Source: PNOJ01 sp016706845 (GTDB lineage: Bacteria > Krumholzibacteriota > Krumholzibacteriia > LZORAL124-64-63). From it: a DNA stretch of 26,818 nt. Shown here piece by piece: positions 1-7,515 of this stretch (within the stretch, counting starts at the first letter, position 1; the number at the start of each line of letters is the position of its first letter). The notes beneath the pieces were generated by a model. The model worked only from the letters and a program-made list of their open reading frames with translations, made no database searches and was not told where the DNA came from. The stretch is taken from the NCBI GenBank assembly GCA_016706845.1, contig JADJIV010000050.1, forward strand, positions 1-26,818. The letters are read 5' to 3'. The translations under genes were made by a program, and so were the position numbers.

Positions 1-1
1 C

Positions 2-742
2 CATGCCAACCAATGGACTGTGCACGCCCCACCGGCTCTTGATCATTTGTTCGATAAGGTCACTATCCAGTACCATCTCGCACCATCCCTGAACCTCGAT
101 CAGGAATTGCGATTCCATCAAGCTTCAGATCTTCATCATTTCGTGGATCAGCTCCTCGGCCGAGAGGATCCCGCGAACGTGCGGAATGTTGCCGCAAAGT
201 TGGCCAGCGCGGGCTATCATCTTCGAATCACTCGCAACCTCGAGATTGCGCGATCCTACCTTCGCGAGCGGTACGGCGAGAATCCGCAGGCTCGCTTCGG
301 CCTGGTAGCGTCATCAAGAGATCGCGACCTTGAGCGGTTCGGTGTCCCGAACGATTTTCAGTCGACAAAACGCCTGCGATTCGGGCCCTGGTACAGTGAT
401 CCAGAAGATCATCCGGATGGGCGGTCTTGCCGAAATCTGCGAGATTGCGTAACAGAATTCGGAGCCCAGGGACTCGAACTGGATGCCGTCTTGTTGGCTT
501 GGGGCACGGACTTCGAGTTCCTCGACGGGGGCTGGTCCAATGCAAACTCGCGGTCCTACAAGCGAGGGACGCATGTGCGGGATGCCCATCAGTTGCGGCT
601 GAATGCCTATCGCGTGATGTTGACCCGTGGGCGGGATGTCACGGTCGTTTACGTGCCGCCAATCAACCGTTTAAACGGCACCTATGAGCGACTGACCGCT
701 TGTGGTTTCAGTGACCTAGCAGGAGTGACCCACGAAACCTAG
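2..742 (+). CDS. DUF2075 (Schlafen-group-3-like) DNA/RNA helicase domain protein, C-terminal part
   Basis: The reading frame is open to the left edge (codons at 2, 5, 8 and on are sense), so this is the C-terminal ~246 residues of a longer gene, and the GTG at 20 is probably not the start. The segment VTEFGAQGLELDAVLLAWG, followed by RLNAYRVMLTRGRDVTVVYVPP near the end, matches the last helicase-like motifs of the DUF2075 / COG3410 family, where Q-G-L-E and T-R-G-R contact nucleotide or nucleic acid. The Walker A and B part would lie outside the window. Members often sit in defence or mobile regions, sometimes with an N-terminal nuclease; neither can be tested here. The DNA looks less GC-rich than the following genes, consistent with acquired DNA. 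Family call fairly sure; biological role unknown. Confidence 0.75.
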   Translation, partial: HANQWTVHAPPALDHLFDKVTIQYHLAPSLNLDQELRFHQASDLHHFVDQLLGREDPANVRNVAAKLASAGYHLRITRNLEIARSYLRERYGENPQARFGLVASSRDRDLERFGVPNDFQSTKRLRFGPWYSDPEDHPDGRSCRNLRDCVTEFGAQGLELDAVLLAWGTDFEFLDGGWSNANSRSYKRGTHVRDAHQLRLNAYRVMLTRGRDVTVVYVPPINRLNGTYERLTACGFSDLAGVTHET

Positions 743-805
743 AAAGTCGATCGAATCGGCGGCGAATCAACGCTCTCAACCTGTCCAACCCCAAGGAGCC
801 TCACC

Positions 806-1330
806 ATGACTCGCCTCCCCCGCCCCGTCCCTGGCGACCACGCTCCCTATTATGGGAAGTACATCGAGCCCGTGCTCGATTCCGACATCCTGTCCACCCT
901 CATGGCCCAGATCACCGAAGCCCAGTCCCTGCTGCAATCTCTCGATGAAAAGTCAGCCCTCCACCGCTACGCCCCAGGCAAATGGTCCATCAAAGAACTC
1001 CTAGGCCACCTCATCGACACCGAACGCCTCTTCCTCTACCGCGCCACCAGCATCGCCCGCGCCGACCCCACCGAACTGCCCGGCATGGACGAGAACGCCT
1101 GGGTCGCCGGCGCCGACTTCGACCGCATCCCCCTCGCGGACCTGCTGGACGAGTTCGTCAACCTGCGCCGCTCAACGGTCCGCTTCTTCGCCGCCCTCTC
1201 CCCCGAAGCCCTGGCCCGCGCCGGCACCGCCAACAACAACCGCATCGTGGTGCGCGCCATCCCCTACATCACCGCCGGCCACGCCGCCCACCACCTCGAG
1301 GTGCTCCGAACGAGGTACCTGACGGGCTAG
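806..1330 (+). CDS. DinB-like superfamily protein (putative metal-dependent hydrolase/transferase)
   Basis: A 174-residue protein with the DinB_2 four-helix layout. PGKWSIKELLGHLIDTERLF (about residues 50-70) carries the first His, and HAAHHLEVLRTRYL at the C-terminus carries the paired His residues that usually bind a divalent metal. The length is normal for the family. Family members include bacillithiol/mycothiol transferases and many uncharacterised enzymes; the sequence alone does not give a substrate. The start ATG at 806 is supported by AAGGAG at 793-798. The gene is 63 bp downstream of the DUF2075 gene and converges with the OMP gene, the two stop codons sharing the tetranucleotide CTAG at 1327-1330. 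Confidence 0.85.
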   Translation: MTRLPRPVPGDHAPYYGKYIEPVLDSDILSTLMAQITEAQSLLQSLDEKSALHRYAPGKWSIKELLGHLIDTERLFLYRATSIARADPTELPGMDENAWVAGADFDRIPLADLLDEFVNLRRSTVRFFAALSPEALARAGTANNNRIVVRAIPYITAGHAAHHLEVLRTRYLTG

Positions 1331-2378
1331 AACCCCGCCCGCAGCGCGACCCCCACCCGATCCACCGCGTCGCGGAAAACCGTGCCGTCGAGGTCTAGCC
1401 GCGCGTAGTCCGCCGAGACCTCGAAGCGCCCGCCCGGCTCCCGCCACCGCACCCCCAGCCCCCACGCGTCCCCCGCGTACGGGCTCTGCGAGTGCTCCGC
1501 CGCCAGCCCGTGCCGGATCGCCACCAGCCCGCCCACCAGCAGCTCGGCCCCGCCGCGCCACTCGGCCGCGTCGAACCAGTCGCCGTCGCGGCGGTACAGG
1601 ACCCAGTCCCCGGCCACGTTCAGGTCGAGCAGGTCGCCGCCGTCGTCGCGCCGCGCCAGGCAGACGCCGACCGCCGCGCCGTAGCTCAGCCGCCGCACGG
1701 GGTCGATGCCCAGCGAGCCGATGTCGCGGCCCTCGCCCGCCAGCCCGGCGAAGACGGCGCCCGCGCGCCAGCGCCAGTCGCCGGCGGCGGCCAGATGTTC
1801 GGGACCGCGGCCGGCGACCACGCCCAGGTCCACGCTCCACGTCGAGGCGTCCTGGTCCGCGACCTCCATATGGTGACGGCGACCGGCGACGCCCGTGCGC
1901 AGCACCGTGCCGGAGTCCTCGCCGAACAGCGTCGGCCCCAACTCGCAGGCGGCGTGGACCAGCAGCTGGTCCTGGCGCGTGCTCACGCTCACGGTGTCCC
2001 CGACGAGCGTCACCAGCGGCAGCTCCCCGCTCCAGCGCCCGGCGATGACGCCCGCCTGCAGACGGCCCCGCGCGACGGCCGCACCGGTGGCCCACTGCTG
2101 CTGCCCGTCGAAGAACTGGCCGAAGCCCTGGTAGCCGACCGTCGCGCCGTCGCGAGCGGACACCGTCGCGGGGTTCCACCACGCCGCCAACGGCCCCTCG
2201 GCCCCGGCGGTGCCGGTGCCGCCCATGCCGTCGCCGCGCACGTCGTGCGGCCGCGCGAACACGTCGTAGGTGCCGGAGTAGGGCACGCGCTCGAACTCCT
2301 CGGCGGCCGCGGCCGGGAAGGTCGCCGCCAACATCATCAGCAGGGTCGATCAGGGGTCTGGCGCAGGATCGCGTTCAT
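1327..2378 (-). CDS. Putative outer-membrane beta-barrel protein (PorV/UPF0164-like), signal peptide frameshifted
   Basis: The mature part opens with a stretch containing GMGGTGTAGAEGPLAAWWNP, the 'G-x-GGTG-A ... W-NPA' start typical of FadL/PorV/UPF0164-type barrels. It is followed by many alternating hydrophobic strands and ends in a terminal Phe (ALRAGF), as expected of a BAM substrate. The uninterrupted frame starts at ATG 2337 with only half a signal peptide (MMLAATFPAAAA) and no ribosome site. An ATG at 2378 has a good GGGAG site and encodes MNAILRQTPDR before hitting a stop. Joining the two with one extra base around 2338-2350 gives a complete signal peptide, so I extend the gene to 2378 and suspect a missing base. 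The cargo or role of the barrel is not known. Confidence 0.6.
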
Positions 2379-2489
2379 GGTCGTCTCCCGTCGGCGGTGA
2401 GTCCGCTCGTCAATGTCCTGGACAAAATCGCTCTTCTAAGTGGAAGATCCAGCCGGAATCGGTTTTTCCCGTCAATCCGGAGGTGAGCG

Positions 2490-2900
2490 ATGCCCCCCGT
2501 CTCGGTGAACTACCTGGCTGTCTTGGCCTGCGCCGTGCTGGCGATGGTGATCGGCGGCGCCTGGTTCTCGCCCGCTCTGTTCGCCAAGGCCTGGATGGCC
2601 GGGATCGGCAAGACCAAGGAGCAGCTGGCGGCCGACTACAAGCCGGTCACGATGGTCTGGGCCTTCCTGTCGGGCGCCGTCATGGCGCTGACCCTGGCCG
2701 TGTTCGTCGGCTGGGCCGGCGCGGACTCCTGGCTCGACGGCGCGCGGGTCGGCCTCTACGCGGGCCTCGGCCTGGTGGGCATGACCACCGGCGCCAACCT
2801 GCTGTTCGAGGGCCGCTCGCTGAAGCTCTACCTGGTGCTGGCCCTGCACGACGTGGTCGCGCTGGCCCTGATGGGCGCGATCCTGGGCGCCTGGCGCTGA
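2490..2900 (+). CDS. DUF1761 family integral membrane protein
   Basis: A 136-residue protein with four hydrophobic segments (about residues 5-27, 53-75, 83-103 and 112-133). It has the family-typical start, short first helix ending GGAWFSPALF, then AKAWMAGIGK, which matches DUF1761 membrane proteins of about 130-150 residues. The function of the family is not established. The start ATG at 2490 is well supported by GGAGGTGA at 2479-2486. The gene is divergent from the OMP gene across about 110 bp and is followed by a hairpin shared with the convergent lipoprotein gene. No partner gene suggests a specific job. Confidence 0.85.
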   Translation: MPPVSVNYLAVLACAVLAMVIGGAWFSPALFAKAWMAGIGKTKEQLAADYKPVTMVWAFLSGAVMALTLAVFVGWAGADSWLDGARVGLYAGLGLVGMTTGANLLFEGRSLKLYLVLALHDVVALALMGAILGAWR

Positions 2901-2921
2901 TGCTGCGACCTGGCACGGAAA

Positions 2922-2951
2922 CGGCCCCGCCTCCTCCCGGAAGCGGGGCCG
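2922..2951. terminator. Bidirectional hairpin between convergent genes
   Basis: A perfect 9-bp inverted repeat (2922-2930 CGGCCCCGC with 2943-2951 GCGGGGCCG) around a 12-nt loop. It lies 22 bp after the DUF1761 stop and 20 bp after the convergent lipoprotein stop. There is no clear T-run on either side, so a role as terminator is inferred from position and stability only. Confidence 0.55.
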
Positions 2952-2970
2952 CGACATTCCTGGCCTGCGA

Positions 2971-4275
2971 TCAGCTGCCGCCGGGATAGTCCGGGTCCGT
3001 CGAATCCGGCAGCGCGATCCCGATCTTCATCACGTGCATGAACCCGTCCGGCCCGTGCACGTCCAGGATCAGCTCGCCCGGCCCGTAGGCCGCAACGTAG
3101 CGCCGGTACAGCGGGCCCAGGTCGAAGACGGGCCGCTGCTCGAAGGCCGCGTCGCACTCCTCGTCCAGCTCGTTGACCAGCGTGACGACGGCCCGCGGCG
3201 GCTGCGACTCCATGAACTCGCCCGACATCCACAGCGCGAACGGGTGCTCGGGCGAGCAGCCCGAGTAGCCCACGTGGAAGGTCATCAGCGCGCCCTGGAC
3301 CGAGGCGTCCTGGAAGTTCCAGGGCGCCACGTGCAGGGCCTCGGGCGGCATCTCGGTGAACCAGATGGGCTGGACCGACGGCGGCGGGAACCAGTCGGGC
3401 GCGATGCCGAAGTGCGCGTTCGGGTAGCTCTGCGGCGCGCCGTCGGGCCCCGCCATGATCATGACCGTCAGGGGTTGGGCGTCGTGAATTCCACCGGCAG
3501 CGGCGTCATGGCGCAGGCTCTCGAACGTGACCTGGTAGATGCCGGGCTCCGACAGCGGCGCCGCGTAGCGGCCGTCGTCGCCGGGCGACGTGACGAACCA
3601 GTAGTCGCCGGGACCGGTCACGATGACCGAGCCGCCGTTGAAGGGGGGCTCGCCCTCGCCGGGCAGGCCGTTGTAGTCCAGGTCCAGGAAGCAGAACCCG
3701 CCCAGGCGCGCCTGGCCGGGATCGTCGCCGACGTCGGCCCGCGCGGCGAAGGCGAAGGAGGTCAGCGCGGGGTCGTGGAAGATCCAGGTCTTCGACTCGG
3801 AGGCCTCGCCGGGGGCGAGCGCGCCGTCGTCGCCGATCAGCCCCGCGTAGTCGTAGCCCCACTGCATCCAGACGCCGGTCGAATCGACGACGCCGTCGGT
3901 GGCGGGTCGCCCTCAGACTCCAGGACGAGGTCCGCGTTGAGCCGGCGCCACGTCCGACGGCGAGAAGCCCGACAGCCAGACGGTCAACGGCGCGCCGACC
4001 GTGCGGTCCGACAGGTTGACCACGCGCACGTCCAGCGACACGGTCCCGTCGGCGGGGTCGGCCGTGAAGTTCGCGCCCTCGAGGCGCAGCAGCACGGGCG
4101 GGCCCCAGGGCACCGGGACCGTCAGGTCCTTCAGGGCGAAGGAGCCGTCGCCGGGATCCAGGATGTTGTCCTTGTCGTCGGGAGGCGCCGTGGAATCGGA
4201 GCAGCCGGAGAGCAGGGCCAGGATCAGCAGCGACAGCAACAGCAGCAGCCGTGCCGGGCGCGCGGAGCGCAGCAT
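2971..4275 (-). CDS. Large secreted lipoprotein of unknown function, with two compensating frameshifts
   Basis: The start ATG at 4275 follows GGAGGT. The N-terminus is a lipoprotein signal peptide with a long Leu-rich core ending in the lipobox LLSGC (Cys about residue 25), then a Ser/Asp/Pro-rich linker and a beta-sandwich-like segment (FALKDLTVPVPWGPP). The frame then stops at a TGA near 3914, but the adjacent frame encodes LNADLVLESEGDP, and the original frame resumes with DSTGVWMQWGYDYAG. Two opposite indels, near 3940 and 3905, would restore a single protein of about 434 residues ending at 2971. The distal part is rich in Pro, Asp and aromatic residues and contains Cys pairs. I do not recognise the family; FixG/BACON-like Ig folds are possible. 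It probably sits on an outer membrane or the cell surface. Confidence 0.6.
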
Positions 4276-4635
4276 GACGGACCTCCAACGGGGCAGCAGA
4301 AGGTCCAGGGGTGGCAACGAACCTCCCATGATACGGCATCGGCCGGAAAAGACCATCGCCTTCGCGGTTTACGGCTTGCCCCAGGGAAAGCCGCGACCTA
4401 TTTTCGGCCCCGCCCGCGCCAGGAGGGCGCCACTTCAACCCCACGGAAAGGTCCCCGGATGACACGCCAGATCCTGTTCCGCGCCGCCCTGGTCCTGCTG
4501 TCCCCCCCTGCTGCCTGGCCGCCGGCCGCCGCCGCCCTGACGCCGATCCCTGAATTTCGGAACTATCCGAAACACCTGGAGTTCGGTAGGATTCCCTGGT
4601 CCGTGGGGAACCGGACCCACCGAAAGGAGCCCGTC
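4276..4635. other. Divergent intergenic region with a short, possibly broken signal-peptide ORF
   Basis: About 360 bp separate the minus-strand lipoprotein from the plus-strand thioredoxin gene. It holds a good plus-strand promoter (4376-4404), then an ATG at 4459 preceded by GGAAAGG that encodes MTRQILFRAALVLLS, a signal-peptide-like start. This runs into a seven-C tract (4502-4508) after which no frame gives a convincing protein. An inverted repeat TTTCGGA-acta-TCCGAAA occupies 4555-4572. The short ORF may be a small secreted protein hit by a homopolymer error, a decayed gene, or a leader; I cannot decide. Confidence 0.4.
4376..4404 (+). promoter_or_regulatory. Sigma70-type promoter upstream of the thioredoxin/DUF4266/DUF3570/ApbE genes
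   Basis: TTGCCC at 4376-4381 and TATTTT at 4399-4404 are separated by exactly 17 bp. The downstream genes are closely packed on the same strand. It would start a leader of about 225 nt that includes the short ORF at 4459 and the inverted repeat at 4555-4572. Confidence 0.45.
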
Positions 4636-5136
4636 GTGCAGAGGGCCGTGCTCGCATTGGCCGTCCTGGCCGCCCTGATGACCGCCTCCCTGCCCGCCGC
4701 CGCCGACCTCGACGGCCCGCGCCTGCCGACGCCCACCGCCCTGGACCTGGCCCCCTACGCGGGCCGCGTGGTCTACGTGGACTTCTGGGCCTCCTGGTGC
4801 CAGCCCTGCCGCGCGTCGTTCCCCTGGCTGAACGAGCTGCAGAAGAAGTACGGCGAGCGGGGCCTGACCGTGCTGATGGTCAACGAGGACCACGACCGCA
4901 AGGCCGCCGAGGCCTTCCTCGCCGAGCTCGGGGGCGACCTGCAGGTCGTCTGGGACGTCGAGGGCAAGCTGGCCCAGGCCTACGGCCTCGAGGGCATGCC
5001 GGCCAGCTTCCTGATCGATCGCACCGGCCGGCTCAGGACGAAGCACATCGGCTTCGATCCGAAGAAGACCGCCGAGGTCGAAGCCGAGATCGAGGCCCTG
5101 CTGGCCGAAGGAGCGCCCGATGCGACCGAGAAGTAA
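4636..5136 (+). CDS. TlpA/ResA-like secreted thioredoxin
   Basis: A 166-residue protein. The start GTG at 4636 is chosen because AAAGGAG sits 6-12 bases upstream and the product begins with a classic signal peptide (about residues 1-23, ending PAAA). The mature domain is a complete thioredoxin fold: YVDFWASWCQPCRASFPWL carries the redox pair Cys55/Cys58 (CxxC with Gln-Pro between), and GMPASFLIDRTG supplies the cis-proline at about 122. This is the layout of TlpA/ResA periplasmic thiol reductases. It is the first gene of a four-gene run; its 3' end overlaps the DUF4266 gene by 17 bp. The likely role is delivery of electrons to, or disulfide handling of, a periplasmic partner, and the neighbouring CGC-tailed lipoprotein is the obvious candidate (inference). 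Confidence 0.88.
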   Translation: MQRAVLALAVLAALMTASLPAAADLDGPRLPTPTALDLAPYAGRVVYVDFWASWCQPCRASFPWLNELQKKYGERGLTVLMVNEDHDRKAAEAFLAELGGDLQVVWDVEGKLAQAYGLEGMPASFLIDRTGRLRTKHIGFDPKKTAEVEAEIEALLAEGAPDATEK

Positions 5137-5353
5137 AACGATCCTCGCCGCGGCCGCCTTGCTGGCCTCGTCGCTGCTCGGCGGCTGCGCCAGCCTGGGC
5201 GTGCAGCCGTGGGAGCGCGACCTGCTCGCGCAGCGCTCGATGCGGCTCGACGGCGACCCGGTCACCGCCGCGCTCGACGAGCACATCTACTTCAGCAAGG
5301 AAGCCTCCACCGGCGGCGCCGGGTTCGGAGGTGGCGGCTGTGGCTGCAACTGA
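5120..5353 (+). CDS. DUF4266 small lipoprotein with C-terminal CGC motif
   Basis: A 77-residue protein: signal peptide, lipobox LLGGC (lipidated Cys23), then VQPWERDLLAQRSM, DEHIYFSKEASTGG, and a glycine-rich end FGGGGCGCN. All of these are hallmarks of the DUF4266 family (PF14086 type), which are short lipoproteins normally encoded beside a DUF3570 protein. Cys74 and Cys76 form a CxC pair at the extreme C-terminus, suited to metal or disulfide chemistry, but no biochemical function is known to me. The ATG at 5120 lies within the end of the thioredoxin gene and has GGAG just upstream. The last codons contain the ribosome site of the next gene. Confidence 0.88.
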   Translation: MRPRSKTILAAAALLASSLLGGCASLGVQPWERDLLAQRSMRLDGDPVTAALDEHIYFSKEASTGGAGFGGGGCGCN

Positions 5354-6602
5354 CCGCACCTTCCGCTCGATCCGCGGCGCCCTGTCGGCCGCCTGCGCGC
5401 TCGCGGGCGTCGGCGGCGTCGCGACCTCGCACGCCACTGAGGTCGAGACCGCCATCCTCGGCTACACCGAGCCCAACCGCGTCTCGGCCCTCGAGACCGT
5501 CGTGCAGGCGCGCCACGACTTCGGTTCCGGCCGCCTCGCCAACTTCAAGGTCGTCTACGACGCCCTGACCGGCGCCTCGGCCAGCGGCGCGGTGCCGGGC
5601 GCCGCGGTGCAGACCTTCACGCGGCCCTCGGGCCGCGGCAGCTACGACACCGCGCCCGGCGAGACGCCCCTGGACGACACCTTCCGCGACGCGCGCGTCG
5701 CGGTCAGCGGCGGCGCGACCCTCCCGCTGGGCCGCCTGTCCACGGTCTCGGCCGGCCTCTACGGCTCCGGCGAGCACGACTACACGTCGCTGGGCGCCAA
5801 CGCCTCGTTCTCGCGCGACTTCGACCGCCGCAACCGCACCCTGAGCGCCGGCGTCTCCTTCTCGCAGGACACGGTCACGCCCGAGGGCGGCCGCCCCATC
5901 CCCTTCGCCTCGATGGCGGCCGTCGGCGCCGACCAGCCGCGCCTCGCCGGCGACGGCAGCAAGGACGTGGCCGACGCCATGCTCGGCCTGGTGCAGGTGA
6001 TCGACCGCGCCACCCTCGTCCAGTTCACCTACTCGCTGAGCCGGGTCACCGGCTACCAGACCGACCCCTACAAGCTGGTCAGCGTCGTGGACCCCGTCAG
6101 CGGCGCGCCGGTCGACCAGCTCTTCGAGAACCGTCCCGACGCGCGCACCAAGCACATCCTGTTCGGCCGCGCGAAGCGGCAGCTGCCGCACGGCGCCGTC
6201 GACCTGTCGTACCGGTTCATGACCGACGACTGGGGCATCGCCTCGCACACCGTCGAACTGCGCGACCGCGTCGCGGTGGGCGGCCACGGCTACCTGCAGC
6301 CCCACCTGCGCTACTACCGCCAGTCGGCCGCGGACTTCTACACCCGCTGGCTGTCCGACGGGGCCGCGCTGCCCGATCACGCCACGGCCGACTACCGGCT
6401 CGGCGAGTTCCACGCCTGGACGTTCGGCCTGGAGCACGGCCGCGACCTCGGCCGCGACCACCGCCTCACCGCGCGCGTGGAGTACTACCGCCAGGCCGGC
6501 GACGGGCACCCCGCCGGCGCGCCCGGAGCCCTGGCGAACTACGACCTGTTCCCGGTCGTGGACGCCTGGATCTTCCAGGTGGGCTACTCGTTCGGGTCCT
6601 GA
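5340..6602 (+). CDS. DUF3570 outer-membrane beta-barrel-like protein
   Basis: A 420-residue protein starting at GTG 5340, chosen because GGAGGT at 5327-5332 is correctly spaced; this overlaps the DUF4266 gene by 14 bp. The N-terminus has a cleavable signal (ending SHATEVE). The mature part starts with GYTEPNRVSALETVVQARHD, the TEP-R-s-E pattern of DUF3570 proteins. It continues as repeated amphipathic strands with turns (DFDRRNRTLSAGVSFSQDT, YRFMTDDWGIASHTVELR) and ends in an aromatic strand (VVDAWIFQVGYSFGS). DUF3570 proteins are predicted outer-membrane proteins of unknown function, almost always paired with DUF4266. The length is close to the family norm. It is followed directly by apbE. 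Confidence 0.88.
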   Translation: MAATDRTFRSIRGALSAACALAGVGGVATSHATEVETAILGYTEPNRVSALETVVQARHDFGSGRLANFKVVYDALTGASASGAVPGAAVQTFTRPSGRGSYDTAPGETPLDDTFRDARVAVSGGATLPLGRLSTVSAGLYGSGEHDYTSLGANASFSRDFDRRNRTLSAGVSFSQDTVTPEGGRPIPFASMAAVGADQPRLAGDGSKDVADAMLGLVQVIDRATLVQFTYSLSRVTGYQTDPYKLVSVVDPVSGAPVDQLFENRPDARTKHILFGRAKRQLPHGAVDLSYRFMTDDWGIASHTVELRDRVAVGGHGYLQPHLRYYRQSAADFYTRWLSDGAALPDHATADYRLGEFHAWTFGLEHGRDLGRDHRLTARVEYYRQAGDGHPAGAPGALANYDLFPVVDAWIFQVGYSFGS

Positions 6603-6603
6603 G

Positions 6604-7487
6604 GTGACGGTCAGCGTGCAGCGGCGCGGCGACCTCTGGGCCGGCCCTTCACGGCCATGGCCGGCCCCTGCGAGATCCTGCTGGAGAGTTGCGACGAGGC
6701 GCCGGCCCTGCGCCTCGCCGAACTCGCCGCCGCCGAGACCCGCCGCATCGAACGCAAGTTCAGCCGCTACCGCGACGACAGCGCCGTCCAGGCGATCAAC
6801 ACCGCCGGCGGCGCCGCCGTCCGCGTCGACGACGAGACCGCCCGGCTGCTCGACCTCGCGGCGCGCTGCCACGCGCTCAGCGGCGGCCGCTTCGACGTCA
6901 CCTCGGGCATCCTGCGCCGCGTGTGGAAGTTCGACGGCGGCGACCGCCTGCCGTCGCGCGGGCAGGTCAAGGCGCTGCTGCCGCTGATCGGCTGGGAGAA
7001 GGTCGCCTGGAACAACCCCGAGATCGCGCTGCCGGCGGGCATGGAGATCGACCTCGGCGGGCTCGGCAAGGAGTACGCGGCCGACCGCGCGGCCGAACTG
7101 CTGGCCGCGGCGGCGCCGGCCGCGGCGCTGGTGAACCTGGGCGGCGACCTGCGCGCCACCGGCCCGCGCGGCGGCGGCGCGGCCTGGCGGGTGGGCGTCG
7201 AGGACCCCGGCCGCGAGGACCACGCCGAGCGCGTCCTGGAGATGAAGGGCGGCGGGCTGGCCACCAGCGGCGACGCGCGCCGCTACCTGCTGCGCGACGG
7301 CGTCCGCTACGGCCACATCCTGAACCCGCGCACGGGCTGGCCGGTGCGCGGCGCCCCGCGCGCGGTCACCGTCGCGGCCCCGACCTGCACCGAGGCCGGC
7401 ATGCTGGCGACCCTCGCGATGCTGCACGGGCGCGAGGCCGAGGCTTTTCTGGACGGGCAGGGGGTCGGTTGGTGGTGTCGGCGGTGA
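6604..7487 (+). CDS. apbE: FAD:protein FMN transferase (ApbE family), frameshifted near the N-terminus
   Basis: ApbE enzymes take FMN from FAD and attach it to a Ser/Thr of a target protein. Recognisable motifs are AMAGPCEILL near the N-terminus, FSRYRDDSAV, EIDLGGLGKEYAAD (flavin/Mg region), ATSGDARRYL and GHILNPRTGWPV. The final metal-site region reads PTCTEAGMLATLAML, with Glu where many members have Asp. The clean frame starts only at ATG 6657; in the previous frame GTG 6604 (1 bp after the DUF3570 stop) encodes VTVSVQRRGDLWAGP, which joins FTAMAGPCEIL if one C is restored in the CCC at about 6645-6647. I therefore start the gene at 6604. There is no signal peptide, so this version probably acts in the cytoplasm or is exported differently. 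The position in the cassette implies a flavinylated partner. Confidence 0.85.
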
Positions 7488-7515
7488 AGCGGGGTATCAC
7501 CAGAATTCCTGGCGA

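Noticed and set aside
3034..5136. A 700-residue plus-strand ORF ending in the thioredoxin
   Set aside because: Most of it is antisense to the lipoprotein gene with no family features; the thioredoxin starts at GTG 4636 with its own SD and signal peptide.
5292..7427. A 711-residue minus-strand ORF opposite DUF3570 and apbE
   Set aside because: Low-complexity Ala/Gly/Arg/Val composition typical of antisense frames in GC-rich genes; no start signal or domain.
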